Source: a virus. From it: a DNA stretch of 44,804 nt. The stretch's first letter is position 1; each line of letters starts with the position of its first letter. Made by a program: the position numbers and the translations under genes. Shown here piece by piece: positions 6,879 to 14,245 of the stretch. The notes beneath the pieces are model-generated. The model was not told the DNA's origin and searched no databases. It saw only the letters and a program-made list of their open reading frames with translations. The DNA lies in the IMG/VR virus record IMGVR_UViG_3300021405_000023, positions 1 to 44,804 of that record. One strand, 5' to 3'.

Positions 6879-7448
6879 TTATGCTGCGCTCACGGTAACG
6901 TTTACGATCGGGCTCTCTCCGCCCGCGTTGGTAGCGGAAACGCCGAGGATGTCGTTGCCAGCGACAATTCCTGTGGCTCCTGCCGCTGTCACGGTAAGCT
7001 GGCCGCTATTACTGATGGCGAAGTAACCATTCGGGTTACTGGCAGCGCTTATGGCGAAGCTGGTTGGGTTGCCAAGCGCGCTAACCGCGCCAATGATTTG
7101 GTTGGCACTCGCTGGTAGAGTCAGGTTAAAGTTCTGATTCGGCGCGATTACCGGGGGCGTTGGCGGAAGCACTGCTTGAAGCTCCGCTGCCATCGCTGAA
7201 TTGCTGAGATTCCCGGCCTTGCCGCGATTGATAACGATCAGTAGATCGTTGGTGAACGGCGAATGGGAAGCCTGCCCCGGCTGCAACCCGACAACCGGAG
7301 CGGTCTTGATGGTTGCATCATGGGTAGTTGTGTCAGTGCCGAGAGCGGTTGCGATTGCCTGCGTCTCGGTTTTCAGATTCGCGTAGTTCGCATATTGTTT
7401 CATCACCAGAGACGCTTTGTCCTGGAATGTGCCCAAATCGTACGACAT
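6879..7448 (-). CDS. Protein with a cadherin/Ig-like C-terminal domain
   Basis: The protein has 189 residues from ATG 7448 behind GGAGAG. The N-terminal 100 residues are helical and Ala/Thr-rich (MSYDLGTFQDKASLVMKQYA). The C-terminal 85 residues form a putative He_PIG/cadherin-like beta sandwich: NFNLTLPASANQIIG, then GYFAISNSGQLTVT and a terminal ATNAGGESPIVNVTV strand. Such domains are common on phage virion surfaces and in adhesins. It lies outside the structural operon on the opposite strand, so it may be a decoration protein or a secreted factor; I cannot decide. Confidence 0.7.
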   Translation of the reverse strand: MSYDLGTFQDKASLVMKQYANYANLKTETQAIATALGTDTTTHDATIKTAPVVGLQPGQASHSPFTNDLLIVINRGKAGNLSNSAMAAELQAVLPPTPPVIAPNQNFNLTLPASANQIIGAVSALGNPTSFAISAASNPNGYFAISNSGQLTVTAAGATGIVAGNDILGVSATNAGGESPIVNVTVSAA

Positions 7449-7472
7449 GCTGCTCTCCGTCCCTGGAAAGAG

Positions 7473-7490
7473 TGGGGGCTTGCGCCCCCA
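7473..7490 (-). terminator. GNRA-capped hairpin after the 151-residue gene
   Basis: On the minus strand TGGGGGC and GCCCCCA form a 7-bp stem closed by a GCAA tetraloop, followed by CTCTTTCC. It starts five bases beyond the stop at 7495 and precedes the next ribosome site. It is probably a weak terminator or a stabilising 3' hairpin. Confidence 0.6.
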
Positions 7491-7494
7491 TATT

Positions 7495-7950
7495 TTAGCG
7501 CTGAGGCGAATTCGGCGGCAGTGAACCGTCCGGATTGCGAACAGGCGCGCGTTGCGGGGTCTCGGTTGTCGGGTGCGAGATGCCAGGAACTCGCTTGCCG
7601 GCGTCTAGAGGAGTGTTGAGAACGTCGCCAGCGGCGATATAGCCGCGAACGATAACCGGACGCTCTTCTTCGGGTCGTTGGTCCTGCTCTTGCTTCCACG
7701 CCTCGACCCCGATTGTTTCGATTTCGCGGGATCGCTGCATCTGCTCGTTTACGATTGAATCTTCGTTATCCAATCGGTCCATCCGCTCCCTCCGCATTGC
7801 TTCGCGGTCGGGGCGTCTACGCGAATCCTTGTCCGCCATGCCCAAGTCGTGAGGCGCATCCTTGGGGGTATGCGATTGTGGGTCGTGCTCTGGCCTCTGC
7901 TGTTGAGAAGCAGAAGCGGATCGCTGCGGTGTCTGTGGGGTGGTTGCCAT
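7495..7950 (-). CDS. Hypothetical charged disordered protein
   Basis: The protein has 151 residues from ATG 7950, which overlaps the upstream stop (TAATG). The N-terminus is Gln/Ser/Pro-rich (MATTPQTPQRSASASQQQ), the middle is strongly charged (RRRPDREAMRRERMDRLDNE), and the C-terminus is Pro-rich, ending PPNSPQR. A short hydrophobic stretch, VIVRGYIAAGDVLNTP, is the only ordered-looking segment. No family is recognised. It follows a very acidic 54-residue gene in the same unit, so the two might interact. Confidence 0.65.
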   Translation of the reverse strand: MATTPQTPQRSASASQQQRPEHDPQSHTPKDAPHDLGMADKDSRRRPDREAMRRERMDRLDNEDSIVNEQMQRSREIETIGVEAWKQEQDQRPEEERPVIVRGYIAAGDVLNTPLDAGKRVPGISHPTTETPQRAPVRNPDGSLPPNSPQR

Positions 7951-8114
7951 TACGCGTCGTCCTCTTCCTCGGTGCTTTCCTCAGCCTCGTCGGCTTCGGT
8001 TTCTACATCGTCTTTGGCATCATCCAACGCCTCAGCGATGTCTCTTAAGCTAGTCTGTCCCTTCGCATCTTCGATAAGGGACTCCAGCTTATCCTTGAAT
8101 TCTTTCAGATTCAT
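7950..8114 (-). CDS. Small acidic protein
   Basis: This gene encodes 54 residues from ATG 8114, with GGAGG five bases upstream. It begins MNLKEFKDKLESLIEDAK as an amphipathic helix and ends in an extreme acidic tail (EADEAEESTEEEDDA). A strong terminator lies just upstream (8129-8161), so its expression depends on read-through or on an unseen promoter. No family is recognised. A DNA-mimic role is conceivable from the charge but has no direct support. Confidence 0.65.
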   Translation of the reverse strand: MNLKEFKDKLESLIEDAKGQTSLRDIAEALDDAKDDVETEADEAEESTEEEDDA

Positions 8115-8128
8115 AACCGCCTCCCTAG

Positions 8129-8161
8129 AAAAATAGGGGAGGGACACTACGCCCTCCCCTA
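8129..8161 (-). terminator. Strong Rho-independent terminator
   Basis: On the minus strand TAGGGGAGGG (8161-8152) pairs with CCCTCCCCTA (8143-8134) around an eight-base loop, followed by TTTTT (8133-8129). It ends the transcript of the 148-residue gene that begins at the promoter 8668-8696. Confidence 0.9.
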
Positions 8162-8185
8162 CAAGAAAGTCCCTCGACGGGAGTC

Positions 8186-8632
8186 TTAGAACTTTCTCTC
8201 CGCCGTCGGCTCGTTCGCAGCCTCCTGCTTAGCCTTGGCGCTGGCTGCAGCACCGGCCAGAACGGTCTTCGGCAGTTCGATTTCTACGTCATCGCCTTCG
8301 AGGTCCCTCAAGACGCCGTTCTTGCGAACCAGCGTTGCGAGCATGTTGCGGAGGGTCATCCGCGCCCGCCCCTGAGAACCCAGGCGCTTGGATTCGACCT
8401 GGCCTTCATACATCGCCACTTTCTCCTCGGGGAGGCCGTTTTCACGGCACAGCGTGAAGAACTTGGCGTAGTCGAATCCCTCCTTTCCCTTGCACTGCTC
8501 GTTGATGAACTTCGCAAGGTCGTCGTTGCCGCCGTTGGCATACCTGCCAGCATACTTGGACGGGACGATCGACTTCGACGTCTTGGGCTCGGTTTCGGTC
8601 TCGGTTGTTTCAGTCTGGTTGGCTTCACTCAT
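8186..8632 (-). CDS. Early-gene paralogue family member 1
   Basis: The protein has 148 residues. I choose ATG 8632 because AGGAG lies eight bases upstream; an upstream GTG at 8641 would touch the ribosome site. After an acidic Thr/Glu-rich N-terminus it has VPSKYAGRYANGG, then FDYAKFFTLCRENGLP, then SQGRARMTLRNMLATLVRK. The same order of blocks (V-x2-Y..Y, FDxxxF, ANG(V/L), GRxRMxxxNML) occurs in the proteins at 12816-13589 and 16890-17438. Its function is unknown; the basic C-terminal block suggests nucleic-acid binding. It is the first and probably only gene between its promoter and a strong terminator, suggesting high early expression. Confidence 0.8.
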   Translation of the reverse strand: MSEANQTETTETETEPKTSKSIVPSKYAGRYANGGNDDLAKFINEQCKGKEGFDYAKFFTLCRENGLPEEKVAMYEGQVESKRLGSQGRARMTLRNMLATLVRKNGVLRDLEGDDVEIELPKTVLAGAAASAKAKQEAANEPTAERKF

Positions 8633-8667
8633 AACGCTCACTCCTTTGGTTGACTAGCGTCGGGACC

Positions 8668-8696
8668 ATCCTACCACACGGTGAGGTTGCTGTCAA
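8668..8696 (-). promoter_or_regulatory. Sigma70 promoter, leftward
   Basis: TTGACA (8696-8691), a 17-bp spacer ending GTGTGG, and TAGGAT (8673-8668) on the minus strand. It drives the paralogue gene at 8632. Confidence 0.85.
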
Positions 8697-8729
8697 GTAC
8701 CCCTTCCGCCGTGCTCGATACACGAGCAT

Positions 8730-11228
8730 TCAGAACTTCGATCCGAACCTGCTCGATCCCTTCCACTTAGCAACCTTAGTCCCATCATGGGTGTTAGGCC
8801 CAAAATCGCCGGGGCCGAACTCGAACCTTGGGGCAATGTCGACTCCTATTGCCTCGCCGAATTTCTCGGTAAGAGTGCCGATATGCCACTTGAATCTCCT
8901 CTGTATACCCTTGCCCTTTATAGTAACCAATTCCAACATGCCTAAAGTATCAAATTCGGTGAGAACAGATCTAGGATTAGTATTGATATTAAGTGTCTTA
9001 ATCAACTCGCTAACGGATCGCATGAAATCTACATCAACAAATGGCGTGGATATGTCTAAATCTTCCAATATCGCCCCGTTTTCAACAATAAACTTAGCTA
9101 CCTTGCGGGGGTTGCTCATATTGCTGGCCACGATATCTGGATCGCTTGAAGATGATAGCTTCAGACTTTCAAGATTATGTCGGTTTACGGGGATATGCTG
9201 AAATATCTGCTGGTAATGCTCCCGCGTCGAATCCTCGGTAAGGAAGTCAGCGAATTCGTCGAAGAACGTCTTGTGGGTGAGCGTCCATCTGTTAAATTCT
9301 TGCTGGCTCGTCCCCATAAATTCGGGGGTGTAAGCTTTGGTGAAGAATAGCGCTCGATCCACTGTGTTCGATTCACTGATGCGAACGTCCATATTGTTGC
9401 TGGCAAACATGAGCCGCGCGTAGATGTTGTAGTCGCGCGAATCCAGCCCTTTTTGCTCGCCGTGGGTCTGAACGTTTCGAATGAGCAGCTTCAATTCGTC
9501 GATAGCGTTATGACTTTTAAATTTAACTTCGTCAGCGAACACAAACATCTTGCCCATGAATGGTGATACACTAAATCTCTCACCAATCTGCTTACCGTTG
9601 ACCATCCCGTAAGATCGTCCAAACAGAGACTTGGCGAAAGCAGTGCCGATGAATGATTTACCGACGCCCTGTCCACCTACAACTACCCAAGCGATTTGTT
9701 GTTTCTCGCCTGGGTGTTGGATTGTCCATCCGAACCACTCTTTGATCCACTGAGCCTGCTCGCGATTGTTGCATGTGAGCCACGCCAGAACTTTATCAAG
9801 CTTCTCCTCACATTGCTTAAGCTTCGGTATATTTACCGTGGTCGGCGGCTTGTGGTCCCAATCAGTCCAGTGGTTGTAAATTAAGCGAGCTTCCCCCTCA
9901 TAATCCTCCCCGACGAATTTGCCGGATCGAGTTACACGGAATATGCTGAGGGGTTCTTGTTGCGGGTAGAGATCGGCGCTGCCAACTCGGACGCGCATCT
10001 TGCTCATTTCGAACGATTTGAAGGCCTCTTTAGGCTTACCCCCTAGCATGATTACGTCCGACTTATGGCGGCGGTACAAATCCTCTGCGGAGTGGGCATA
10101 AGGCCAATCCCCCCGTTTATGGCGGTATCTGTCAATATAAAGCCCGTTGGAATCGTCGTAGACGTATTGCTCAACTAGTTGCATCAATACGTTCGTATCA
10201 GTTCCGGGAGCACAGATGGCCCGCAGCGCGGCCACAATCTCCTCACCGAATAGAGCCTTCATCGACGGCCAACCCGGAATGCGGGCATCGGGATTTCGGC
10301 TCAGTTTGTCGCGCGCATCCTTGTAGGTGCGCTTGCGCATGTAGGCTTCGTCGTCGCTAGTCTCGCGACAAATGAAGTCGAGGAGGGACTGAGCAATATC
10401 ATCATGATCAATGGGGCAGTGAACTTCCTGAGACAGCTGCTCACTATTGTTGATTGCGAAGCTTTCATCAACGATGCGGGCTAACCATCCGTTGAATTTG
10501 AGGGCTGTGTCTTGCCGGATGCCGGGAACCCATTGTGGCTTGATGAGGTAGAGGATGGTTCCGAAAGCAATTGCTCTAATAAGCCAATTAAACGGTGTAG
10601 CTCTTGGACTTGTTTGAGTAAGTTCTCCGAGAGACTTAGCGATTCGTCCCCTATCGGTCCACCAGACTGAAACATCCACTCCATCTCTATCTCCATAGAG
10701 TGAACCAGGAACTACGGTCTGTTTTGCGTCATCAGACGATTCTGTGCCGGAGCGAATGTCAGTGTAGAACCGCTGGTTCCGAATGCGGATAGCCTTGGGC
10801 TCGAACTGCTTAAATTCATCGAACGATCTTGATTCTTCTTCCGATAGCTGCACCAGAAAGTGACGAGGCACACCGGCGCTCTTACGGCCAAACGCGAGGC
10901 GACAATCTACGCCTACGTGTTGCATGGCCAAATGTATGCACTTATTGTATTCGGTGTCGTCGCCGTCAACGTCAATGTCAACCCAACCCTGCTGCAGGTT
11001 GAACCCAACGTTGGAGAACCGGTAGAGTTCATTGTCAATCCAATCCCGCAAGTCGGTGTCGAGGTACTTGCTTGCGGACCAATTGTCGTTGACGGGAACC
11101 TTTGAAGTTGGGCGGAGGTAAACCGCCCCTACCTTTACAATATCGCGGTTAACGAGAGTCGTAATAGCCCTTTGCTCGTTTATCCCCACCCAATCGTCGG
11201 GCGATAACAGGCTCAACTGTTCTGTCAT
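8730..11228 (-). CDS. Primase-helicase (AEP-like primase plus SF3/D5-type helicase)
   Basis: The protein has 832 residues from ATG 11228. The N-terminal third looks like an archaeo-eukaryotic primase: GWVDIDVDGDD carries the DxD metal motif (about residues 82-92), followed by GVPRHFLV with a conserved His and a later Val/Ser/Trp strand. The C-terminal half has Walker A GGQGVGKS, then MFVFADEV as Walker B and a sensor region with MFASNNMD, as in DUF5906/D5-family helicases. It would prime and unwind DNA for the phage polymerase. A 108-base leader with mutually exclusive pairings, one of which sequesters the AAGGA ribosome site, suggests post-transcriptional control. Confidence 0.88.
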   Translation of the reverse strand: MTEQLSLLSPDDWVGINEQRAITTLVNRDIVKVGAVYLRPTSKVPVNDNWSASKYLDTDLRDWIDNELYRFSNVGFNLQQGWVDIDVDGDDTEYNKCIHLAMQHVGVDCRLAFGRKSAGVPRHFLVQLSEEESRSFDEFKQFEPKAIRIRNQRFYTDIRSGTESSDDAKQTVVPGSLYGDRDGVDVSVWWTDRGRIAKSLGELTQTSPRATPFNWLIRAIAFGTILYLIKPQWVPGIRQDTALKFNGWLARIVDESFAINNSEQLSQEVHCPIDHDDIAQSLLDFICRETSDDEAYMRKRTYKDARDKLSRNPDARIPGWPSMKALFGEEIVAALRAICAPGTDTNVLMQLVEQYVYDDSNGLYIDRYRHKRGDWPYAHSAEDLYRRHKSDVIMLGGKPKEAFKSFEMSKMRVRVGSADLYPQQEPLSIFRVTRSGKFVGEDYEGEARLIYNHWTDWDHKPPTTVNIPKLKQCEEKLDKVLAWLTCNNREQAQWIKEWFGWTIQHPGEKQQIAWVVVGGQGVGKSFIGTAFAKSLFGRSYGMVNGKQIGERFSVSPFMGKMFVFADEVKFKSHNAIDELKLLIRNVQTHGEQKGLDSRDYNIYARLMFASNNMDVRISESNTVDRALFFTKAYTPEFMGTSQQEFNRWTLTHKTFFDEFADFLTEDSTREHYQQIFQHIPVNRHNLESLKLSSSSDPDIVASNMSNPRKVAKFIVENGAILEDLDISTPFVDVDFMRSVSELIKTLNINTNPRSVLTEFDTLGMLELVTIKGKGIQRRFKWHIGTLTEKFGEAIGVDIAPRFEFGPGDFGPNTHDGTKVAKWKGSSRFGSKF

Positions 11229-11340
11229 GGGAATCCTTGGCCGCCCTCGTAGAGGCGGGCCAAGGGAACCCCGTCGGGTTTTAGCCCCTCAAGCCCGCCT
11301 CAAGCTCCCAAGGACATAGAGCACGCCTCACGGCGTATGC
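11229..11340 (-). promoter_or_regulatory. Structured leader of the primase-helicase mRNA, possible switch
   Basis: In the leftward mRNA the ribosome site AAGGA (11238-11234) is the end of GGCCAAGG, which pairs with CCTTGGCC (11265-11258) in a hairpin just before the ATG. The 5' arm of that hairpin contains GCCCGCCTC (11260-11252), which is also a perfect complement to GAGGCGGGC further upstream (11301-11293). The two pairings cannot coexist; one hides and the other frees the ribosome site. A second CCTTGG copy lies near 11309. The 5' end carries a GNRA hairpin (ACGCC, GTGA, GGCGT). This is a prediction from complementarity only. Confidence 0.6.
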
Positions 11341-11342
11341 CC

Positions 11343-11371
11343 ATCTTAGCATGCCCGTGTGCGCCTGTCAA
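11343..11371 (-). promoter_or_regulatory. Sigma70 promoter of the primase-helicase gene
   Basis: TTGACA (11371-11366), a 17-bp spacer ending CATGC, and TAAGAT (11348-11343) on the minus strand. The TGA stop of the gene at 11368-11559 lies in the -35 box. Confidence 0.87.
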
Positions 11372-11559
11372 GTCTGCTTTCTTAGGTTCGGGAACTCCAT
11401 CATCGAATCCCGAATTAGTAGCAAATCGACGTTGGTGAAATAAGCCAGCAAAAAATTAAGTAGCTCAACGTCAGTCCACTTCAATGTTGCCGACGTCTGC
11501 AGAATCGATGCGATCAATTCCGTCCGTGATTCCGTGGGCTTCTTCGGTGTTCGGAACAT
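11368..11559 (-). CDS. Small hypothetical protein overlapping the upstream gene
   Basis: This gene encodes 63 residues from ATG 11559, which has GGAG eight bases upstream. It overlaps the 3' end of the 167-residue gene by 89 bases in another frame. The sequence looks like a real helical protein (ESRTELIASILQTSATLKW, LLNFLLAYFTNVDLLLIRD) and ends NLRKQT with its TGA inside the -35 box of the next promoter, the arrangement used by other genes here. No family is recognised. The large overlap is the main reason for doubt. Confidence 0.65.
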   Translation of the reverse strand: MFRTPKKPTESRTELIASILQTSATLKWTDVELLNFLLAYFTNVDLLLIRDSMMEFPNLRKQT

Positions 11560-11974
11560 CTGTTGACTCCCATATTCCCTTGCCGGTCCTGACGGCTCTT
11601 CTAAATCGGGCCAGCTTCTCCATCTGCGAAGTAAGCGAGGCGTCCTTGTAACCCGCCGCAACCAGTACCTTTCTTAATTCGTTGGTTGTGTGCGGTCCTT
11701 TGCGGAGGGCAGCGATAATTACAGCGTTCATGCCCCGATTGGGGTTGAATCCGGATTTCCGCTGCTTTGGCTGCTTTGGCTGCTCCAAAGAGGCTTGTCT
11801 CGCTGCGTACTTCGCCCTGATCTGCTGATGAGGAGCAACAACGGCTGGCGGCGGCTTTGGGGCCGGTAAGTCCACCATCTCTTCGACCCCGGTGATCTCG
11901 AACGGCAGGTGTGGAGCCACCAGTTTGAAGAACTCCTCAGAACCGATGAGTATCTTAATCTCGTACTTAACCAT
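11471..11974 (-). CDS. Hypothetical protein with a winged-helix-like C-terminus
   Basis: The protein has 167 residues from ATG 11974. The N-terminal part is beta-rich (MVKYEIKILIGSEEFFKLV), followed by a Pro-rich linker and a basic stretch (QPKQPKQRKSG). The C-terminal region, NAVIIAALRKGPHTTNELRK then DASLTSQMEKLARFRRAVRT and GKGIWEST, has the helix-turn-helix and wing rhythm of a small winged-helix DNA-binding domain. It follows and slightly overlaps the XRE-type regulator gene, so a role in early gene control is plausible but unproven. Confidence 0.7.
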   Translation of the reverse strand: MVKYEIKILIGSEEFFKLVAPHLPFEITGVEEMVDLPAPKPPPAVVAPHQQIRAKYAARQASLEQPKQPKQRKSGFNPNRGMNAVIIAALRKGPHTTNELRKVLVAAGYKDASLTSQMEKLARFRRAVRTGKGIWESTDVPNTEEAHGITDGIDRIDSADVGNIEVD

Positions 11975-12299
11975 GCTTGCCTCTCTTGTACTTTGCCATT
12001 TGCACTACGTGCCTCACTGAATGCGGCGGCTGCTCAGCCGTGGGCCGGAATCGCACCGGCACCGAATGCGGGACCACCCCAAGCTTGTAGCCGAGCGCCC
12101 GCAGAACCGCGTTGATTGTTGCGGCTTGCGGGCGCTTGGTCTTGCCGTCGAACCACTTAGAGAGAGTTTTCGCGGTGACGCCGCTCTCGTCCTCGACCCA
12201 CTTATAGGTGACTTGAGCCTCGTCGAATACCGTGCGGATTTCGTCTATGATTGGGTCTTTGTCTACGAAGTTGTAAGACTTGTAGGTGAACCCAGCCAT
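11967..12299 (-). CDS. XRE-type helix-turn-helix regulator
   Basis: The protein has 110 residues from ATG 12299, with GGAGG about eight bases upstream and a TAATG overlap with the upstream gene; the longer open frame is not supported. The central region, VTYKWVEDESGVTAKTLSKW then FDGKTKRPQAATINAVLRAL, is a clear lambda-repressor/XRE-like helix-turn-helix, and the C-terminus is basic (MAKYKRGKHG). It is the best candidate in the genome for a transcriptional regulator that could act at the palindromic sites in the 17.5-17.8 kb control region. No integrase is present, so it need not be a lysogeny repressor. Confidence 0.85.
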   Translation of the reverse strand: MAGFTYKSYNFVDKDPIIDEIRTVFDEAQVTYKWVEDESGVTAKTLSKWFDGKTKRPQAATINAVLRALGYKLGVVPHSVPVRFRPTAEQPPHSVRHVVQMAKYKRGKHG

Positions 12300-12508
12300 T
12301 ATTTGCCCTCCAGCTTTTTGACTACGCCATCGAGCGCGACGGAGCAATTCATCCAATCTTTGGCCAGCGCGGTGTCTTGCCAAGTTTCAGCGATGTGCGT
12401 TGATTTTTCGCTGCAGATGTAAGACAGCGCTCGCACGATATTTTCGATGCCGTAATGGTCGACAATCTTCTCCAGATTGTCAATCGCGTCTTTGCTAAGT
12501 TCGGGCAT
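12299..12508 (-). CDS. Small conserved phage protein (IVDHYGIENIV...type)
   Basis: This gene encodes 69 residues from ATG 12508, preceded by AGGAG. The helical pattern DNLEKIVDHYGIENIVRALS, then YICSEKSTHIAETWQDTALA, then KDWM is one I recall in many unrelated phages and prophages, always hypothetical. Its TAA overlaps the ATG of the XRE-type regulator, so the two are translationally coupled. The function is unknown. Confidence 0.75.
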   Translation of the reverse strand: MPELSKDAIDNLEKIVDHYGIENIVRALSYICSEKSTHIAETWQDTALAKDWMNCSVALDGVVKKLEGK

Positions 12509-12517
12509 GCGGTTCTC

Positions 12518-12742
12518 CTAGACGAAGTGAAGCAGGATCAGGATTGCGATCCCGACAGCAACGAAGATTTGAGTACGCTCGCTTTGAGCGCGTATTCGCG
12601 AGAGCGCCGCCATGATCTGGCGGAAGTCCCAATCATCCATTCCAGCTAATTCGGTGGGTTCAGGCTTAACGCCGCCTGTTGCGGGATCGAGATTCTTGCT
12701 GGCAGCGAATCCCTGCCATTCCTTCTCTGACATGTGAGCCAT
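12518..12742 (-). CDS. Small C-terminally anchored membrane protein
   Basis: This gene encodes 74 residues from ATG 12742, with GGAG seven bases upstream. The N-terminal 55 residues are soluble (MAHMSEKEWQGFAASKNLD) and the C-terminus is a single transmembrane helix (IFVAVGIAILILLHFV) that ends the protein, giving a tail-anchored topology. It is the first gene behind the promoter at 12772-12800, ahead of the regulator genes. It could affect the host membrane early in infection. It does not look like a holin in context. Confidence 0.7.
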   Translation of the reverse strand: MAHMSEKEWQGFAASKNLDPATGGVKPEPTELAGMDDWDFRQIMAALSRIRAQSERTQIFVAVGIAILILLHFV

Positions 12743-12771
12743 AGTGGTTCTCCGGTGCGGATGCACGGCCC

Positions 12772-12800
12772 ATTAAAACACGGACCGTGCACGCTGTCAA
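12772..12800 (-). promoter_or_regulatory. Sigma70 promoter, leftward, with a near-palindromic spacer
   Basis: TTGACA (12800-12795), a 17-bp spacer and TTTAAT (12777-12772) on the minus strand. The spacer contains CACGGTCCGTG, a near-perfect dyad (one central mismatch) that could be an operator. Confidence 0.8.
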
Positions 12801-12815
12801 TATTCAGTTGCGCCA

Positions 12816-13589
12816 TTACTTCTGGAAGCGCTGGCTTGACATCCAATCGGCGCTCATTCGCATATCTTCGACGCCCCAAGCTGTGGGCATTACAAATATG
12901 CCGCCGTTGGCGTGGACCCGCTTAGCAAGCATGTTGCGACCCGTCATTCGGTATCGGCCTTGCCATCCCGGCGTGGTTCGGCTGTACTTTGACATATCGA
13001 CGCCGTTCGCCTCCATGATGAGGTCGAAGTACTCCATGTTCGTACCCTTGGCGTTCTTGACGAGGTTGTCGAGTTTGTTCGCCAGTTCATCGCCGCAGGT
13101 GGTTGGGTGTCCCAATTCGGCGTAGATTGCACGATACTTGGTCTTGACGACGCTGGCGGGCTTCTTTTCCTCCTCCTCAACTGGTGCGGGCTCGCCCATT
13201 GCGTCCTCGGCGCTCGCTTCCCACTGCTCGTCCCATCGAGCCCATTCATCGCCCTCTGCTGGGAACGGATTGTCGTTGATGTGGAACCCTGCGCGGTGAG
13301 CAGCACGCCCATTTGTGGGGATGTTATTCACTGTCGGGGGTGGGTCCTCAGCGAATGAAGCAGGTTTCGGGTTGTCCCACGGATTGTGGCCCATAGCGGC
13401 CTCTTCCTTGCGGTACTCGGCTTGAACTGCCTTGATGCGAGCCAACGCCTCCTTTGCGTCGGGGCCTGTGATGGAACGGTTGTGTTCCGACCATATCGCC
13501 TTCACGCCGATTTCGGCTGGTTCCAGAACAACGCCCAATTGCTGGGCCTGCTTTACGTGAGTGTGGTGAATCCTACTGTTGGCTGCCAT
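12816..13589 (-). CDS. Early-gene paralogue family member 2
   Basis: The protein has 257 residues from ATG 13589, with GAGG six bases upstream. The N-terminal half is unique: SRIHHTHVKQAQQLGVVLEP, then a long acidic, Pro/Trp-containing linker. The C-terminal half has the family blocks VKTKYRAIYAELG, then MEYFDLIMEANGVDMSKY and GWQGRYRMTGRNMLAKRV, ending in a hydrophobic segment with a VMPTAW motif. It shares these blocks with 8186-8632 and 16890-17438. It is the first gene behind the promoter at 13617-13645. The function is unknown; the arginine-rich GRxRM block suggests nucleic-acid contact. Confidence 0.8.
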   Translation of the reverse strand: MAANSRIHHTHVKQAQQLGVVLEPAEIGVKAIWSEHNRSITGPDAKEALARIKAVQAEYRKEEAAMGHNPWDNPKPASFAEDPPPTVNNIPTNGRAAHRAGFHINDNPFPAEGDEWARWDEQWEASAEDAMGEPAPVEEEEKKPASVVKTKYRAIYAELGHPTTCGDELANKLDNLVKNAKGTNMEYFDLIMEANGVDMSKYSRTTPGWQGRYRMTGRNMLAKRVHANGGIFVMPTAWGVEDMRMSADWMSSQRFQK

Positions 13590-13616
13590 TGGGTGCCTCG
13601 TTGGTTGAACGTGTTA

Positions 13617-13645
13617 ATTCTAGCACGTCGGTGGGTTCGTGTCAA
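13617..13645 (-). promoter_or_regulatory. Sigma70 promoter, leftward
   Basis: TTGACA (13645-13640), a 17-bp spacer ending ACGTGC, and TAGAAT (13622-13617) on the minus strand. It drives the 257-residue paralogue. Confidence 0.87.
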
Positions 13646-13654
13646 TATGTTTTT

Positions 13655-13957
13655 CTACTCGCCTTCAGTTCCGGTGTGGTAGTCCTTGATGATGTTTGTC
13701 AATTCGGGGTCTTCCTCGGGTGGCGGGTAGGTTATGCCCTTGCCCCGCTCCCACTCCATGTTGATGCAATCACCGCCATCAGTTACGATGACGCGAACCA
13801 CCAGCCCGATCTTGGTCGCCACATTGTTGGTGTAATGCCAGAACGCAGCAGCCGCCTCTTCTGCTGAGACGAATTGACGCACTTTCTCGTACCCGCCAGT
13901 TTTAAAGAATTGGGTTACGCTGAATTCTTTTGTGTTCATGATTCGATACTCCGCCAT
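13655..13957 (-). CDS. Hypothetical protein
   Basis: The protein has 100 residues from ATG 13957, with GAGGCG upstream, overlapping the SWIM-like gene by 22 bases. It is a compact alpha/beta protein: MAEYRIMNTKEFSVTQFFKT, an Ala-rich helix (SAEEAAAAFWHYTNNVA), then a VVRVIVTDGGDCIN strand pair, and an acidic tail. No family is recognised. It ends ten bases before the next promoter. Confidence 0.7.
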   Translation of the reverse strand: MAEYRIMNTKEFSVTQFFKTGGYEKVRQFVSAEEAAAAFWHYTNNVATKIGLVVRVIVTDGGDCINMEWERGKGITYPPPEEDPELTNIIKDYHTGTEGE

Positions 13958-14244
13958 TTGCGCGCCTCTATTTTCTCGTCGAAGTTGTAACGCCAGTTGG
14001 TGTTGAGCCGTTTGGCTGTTCTAAAGATGTACACCATCTGCCTGTGACGGCAAGAGTGCCGATTGCTTGCTTTGCAAGTGCACTCGTCGCCGAATGTGGA
14101 CTGGGTAACGAAGTAAACATCCTCGTCGCCCATCTTGCCGAATTTGGTCACTACGTATTCGTCGCCCGTTATGCGATCGCCTCGGAAGTCGTCCAGCAGT
14201 TTCTTGCCTTTGTAGTGGACGGCGTATTCGTCACCTTTAGCCAT
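13936..14244 (-). CDS. SWIM-like zinc-finger protein
   Basis: The protein has 102 residues from ATG 14244. The segment ECTCKASNRHSCRHRQMVY gives the CxC...CxH pattern of a SWIM zinc finger, a small fold that binds DNA or protein. The N-terminal part is beta-rich (YAVHYKGKKLLDDFRGDRIT) and the C-terminus is basic. It starts two bases after the stop of the zinc-ribbon gene in the same unit. The assignment rests on the Cys/His spacing alone. Confidence 0.7.
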   Translation of the reverse strand: MAKGDEYAVHYKGKKLLDDFRGDRITGDEYVVTKFGKMGDEDVYFVTQSTFGDECTCKASNRHSCRHRQMVYIFRTAKRLNTNWRYNFDEKIEARKWRSIES

Positions 14245-14245
14245 C

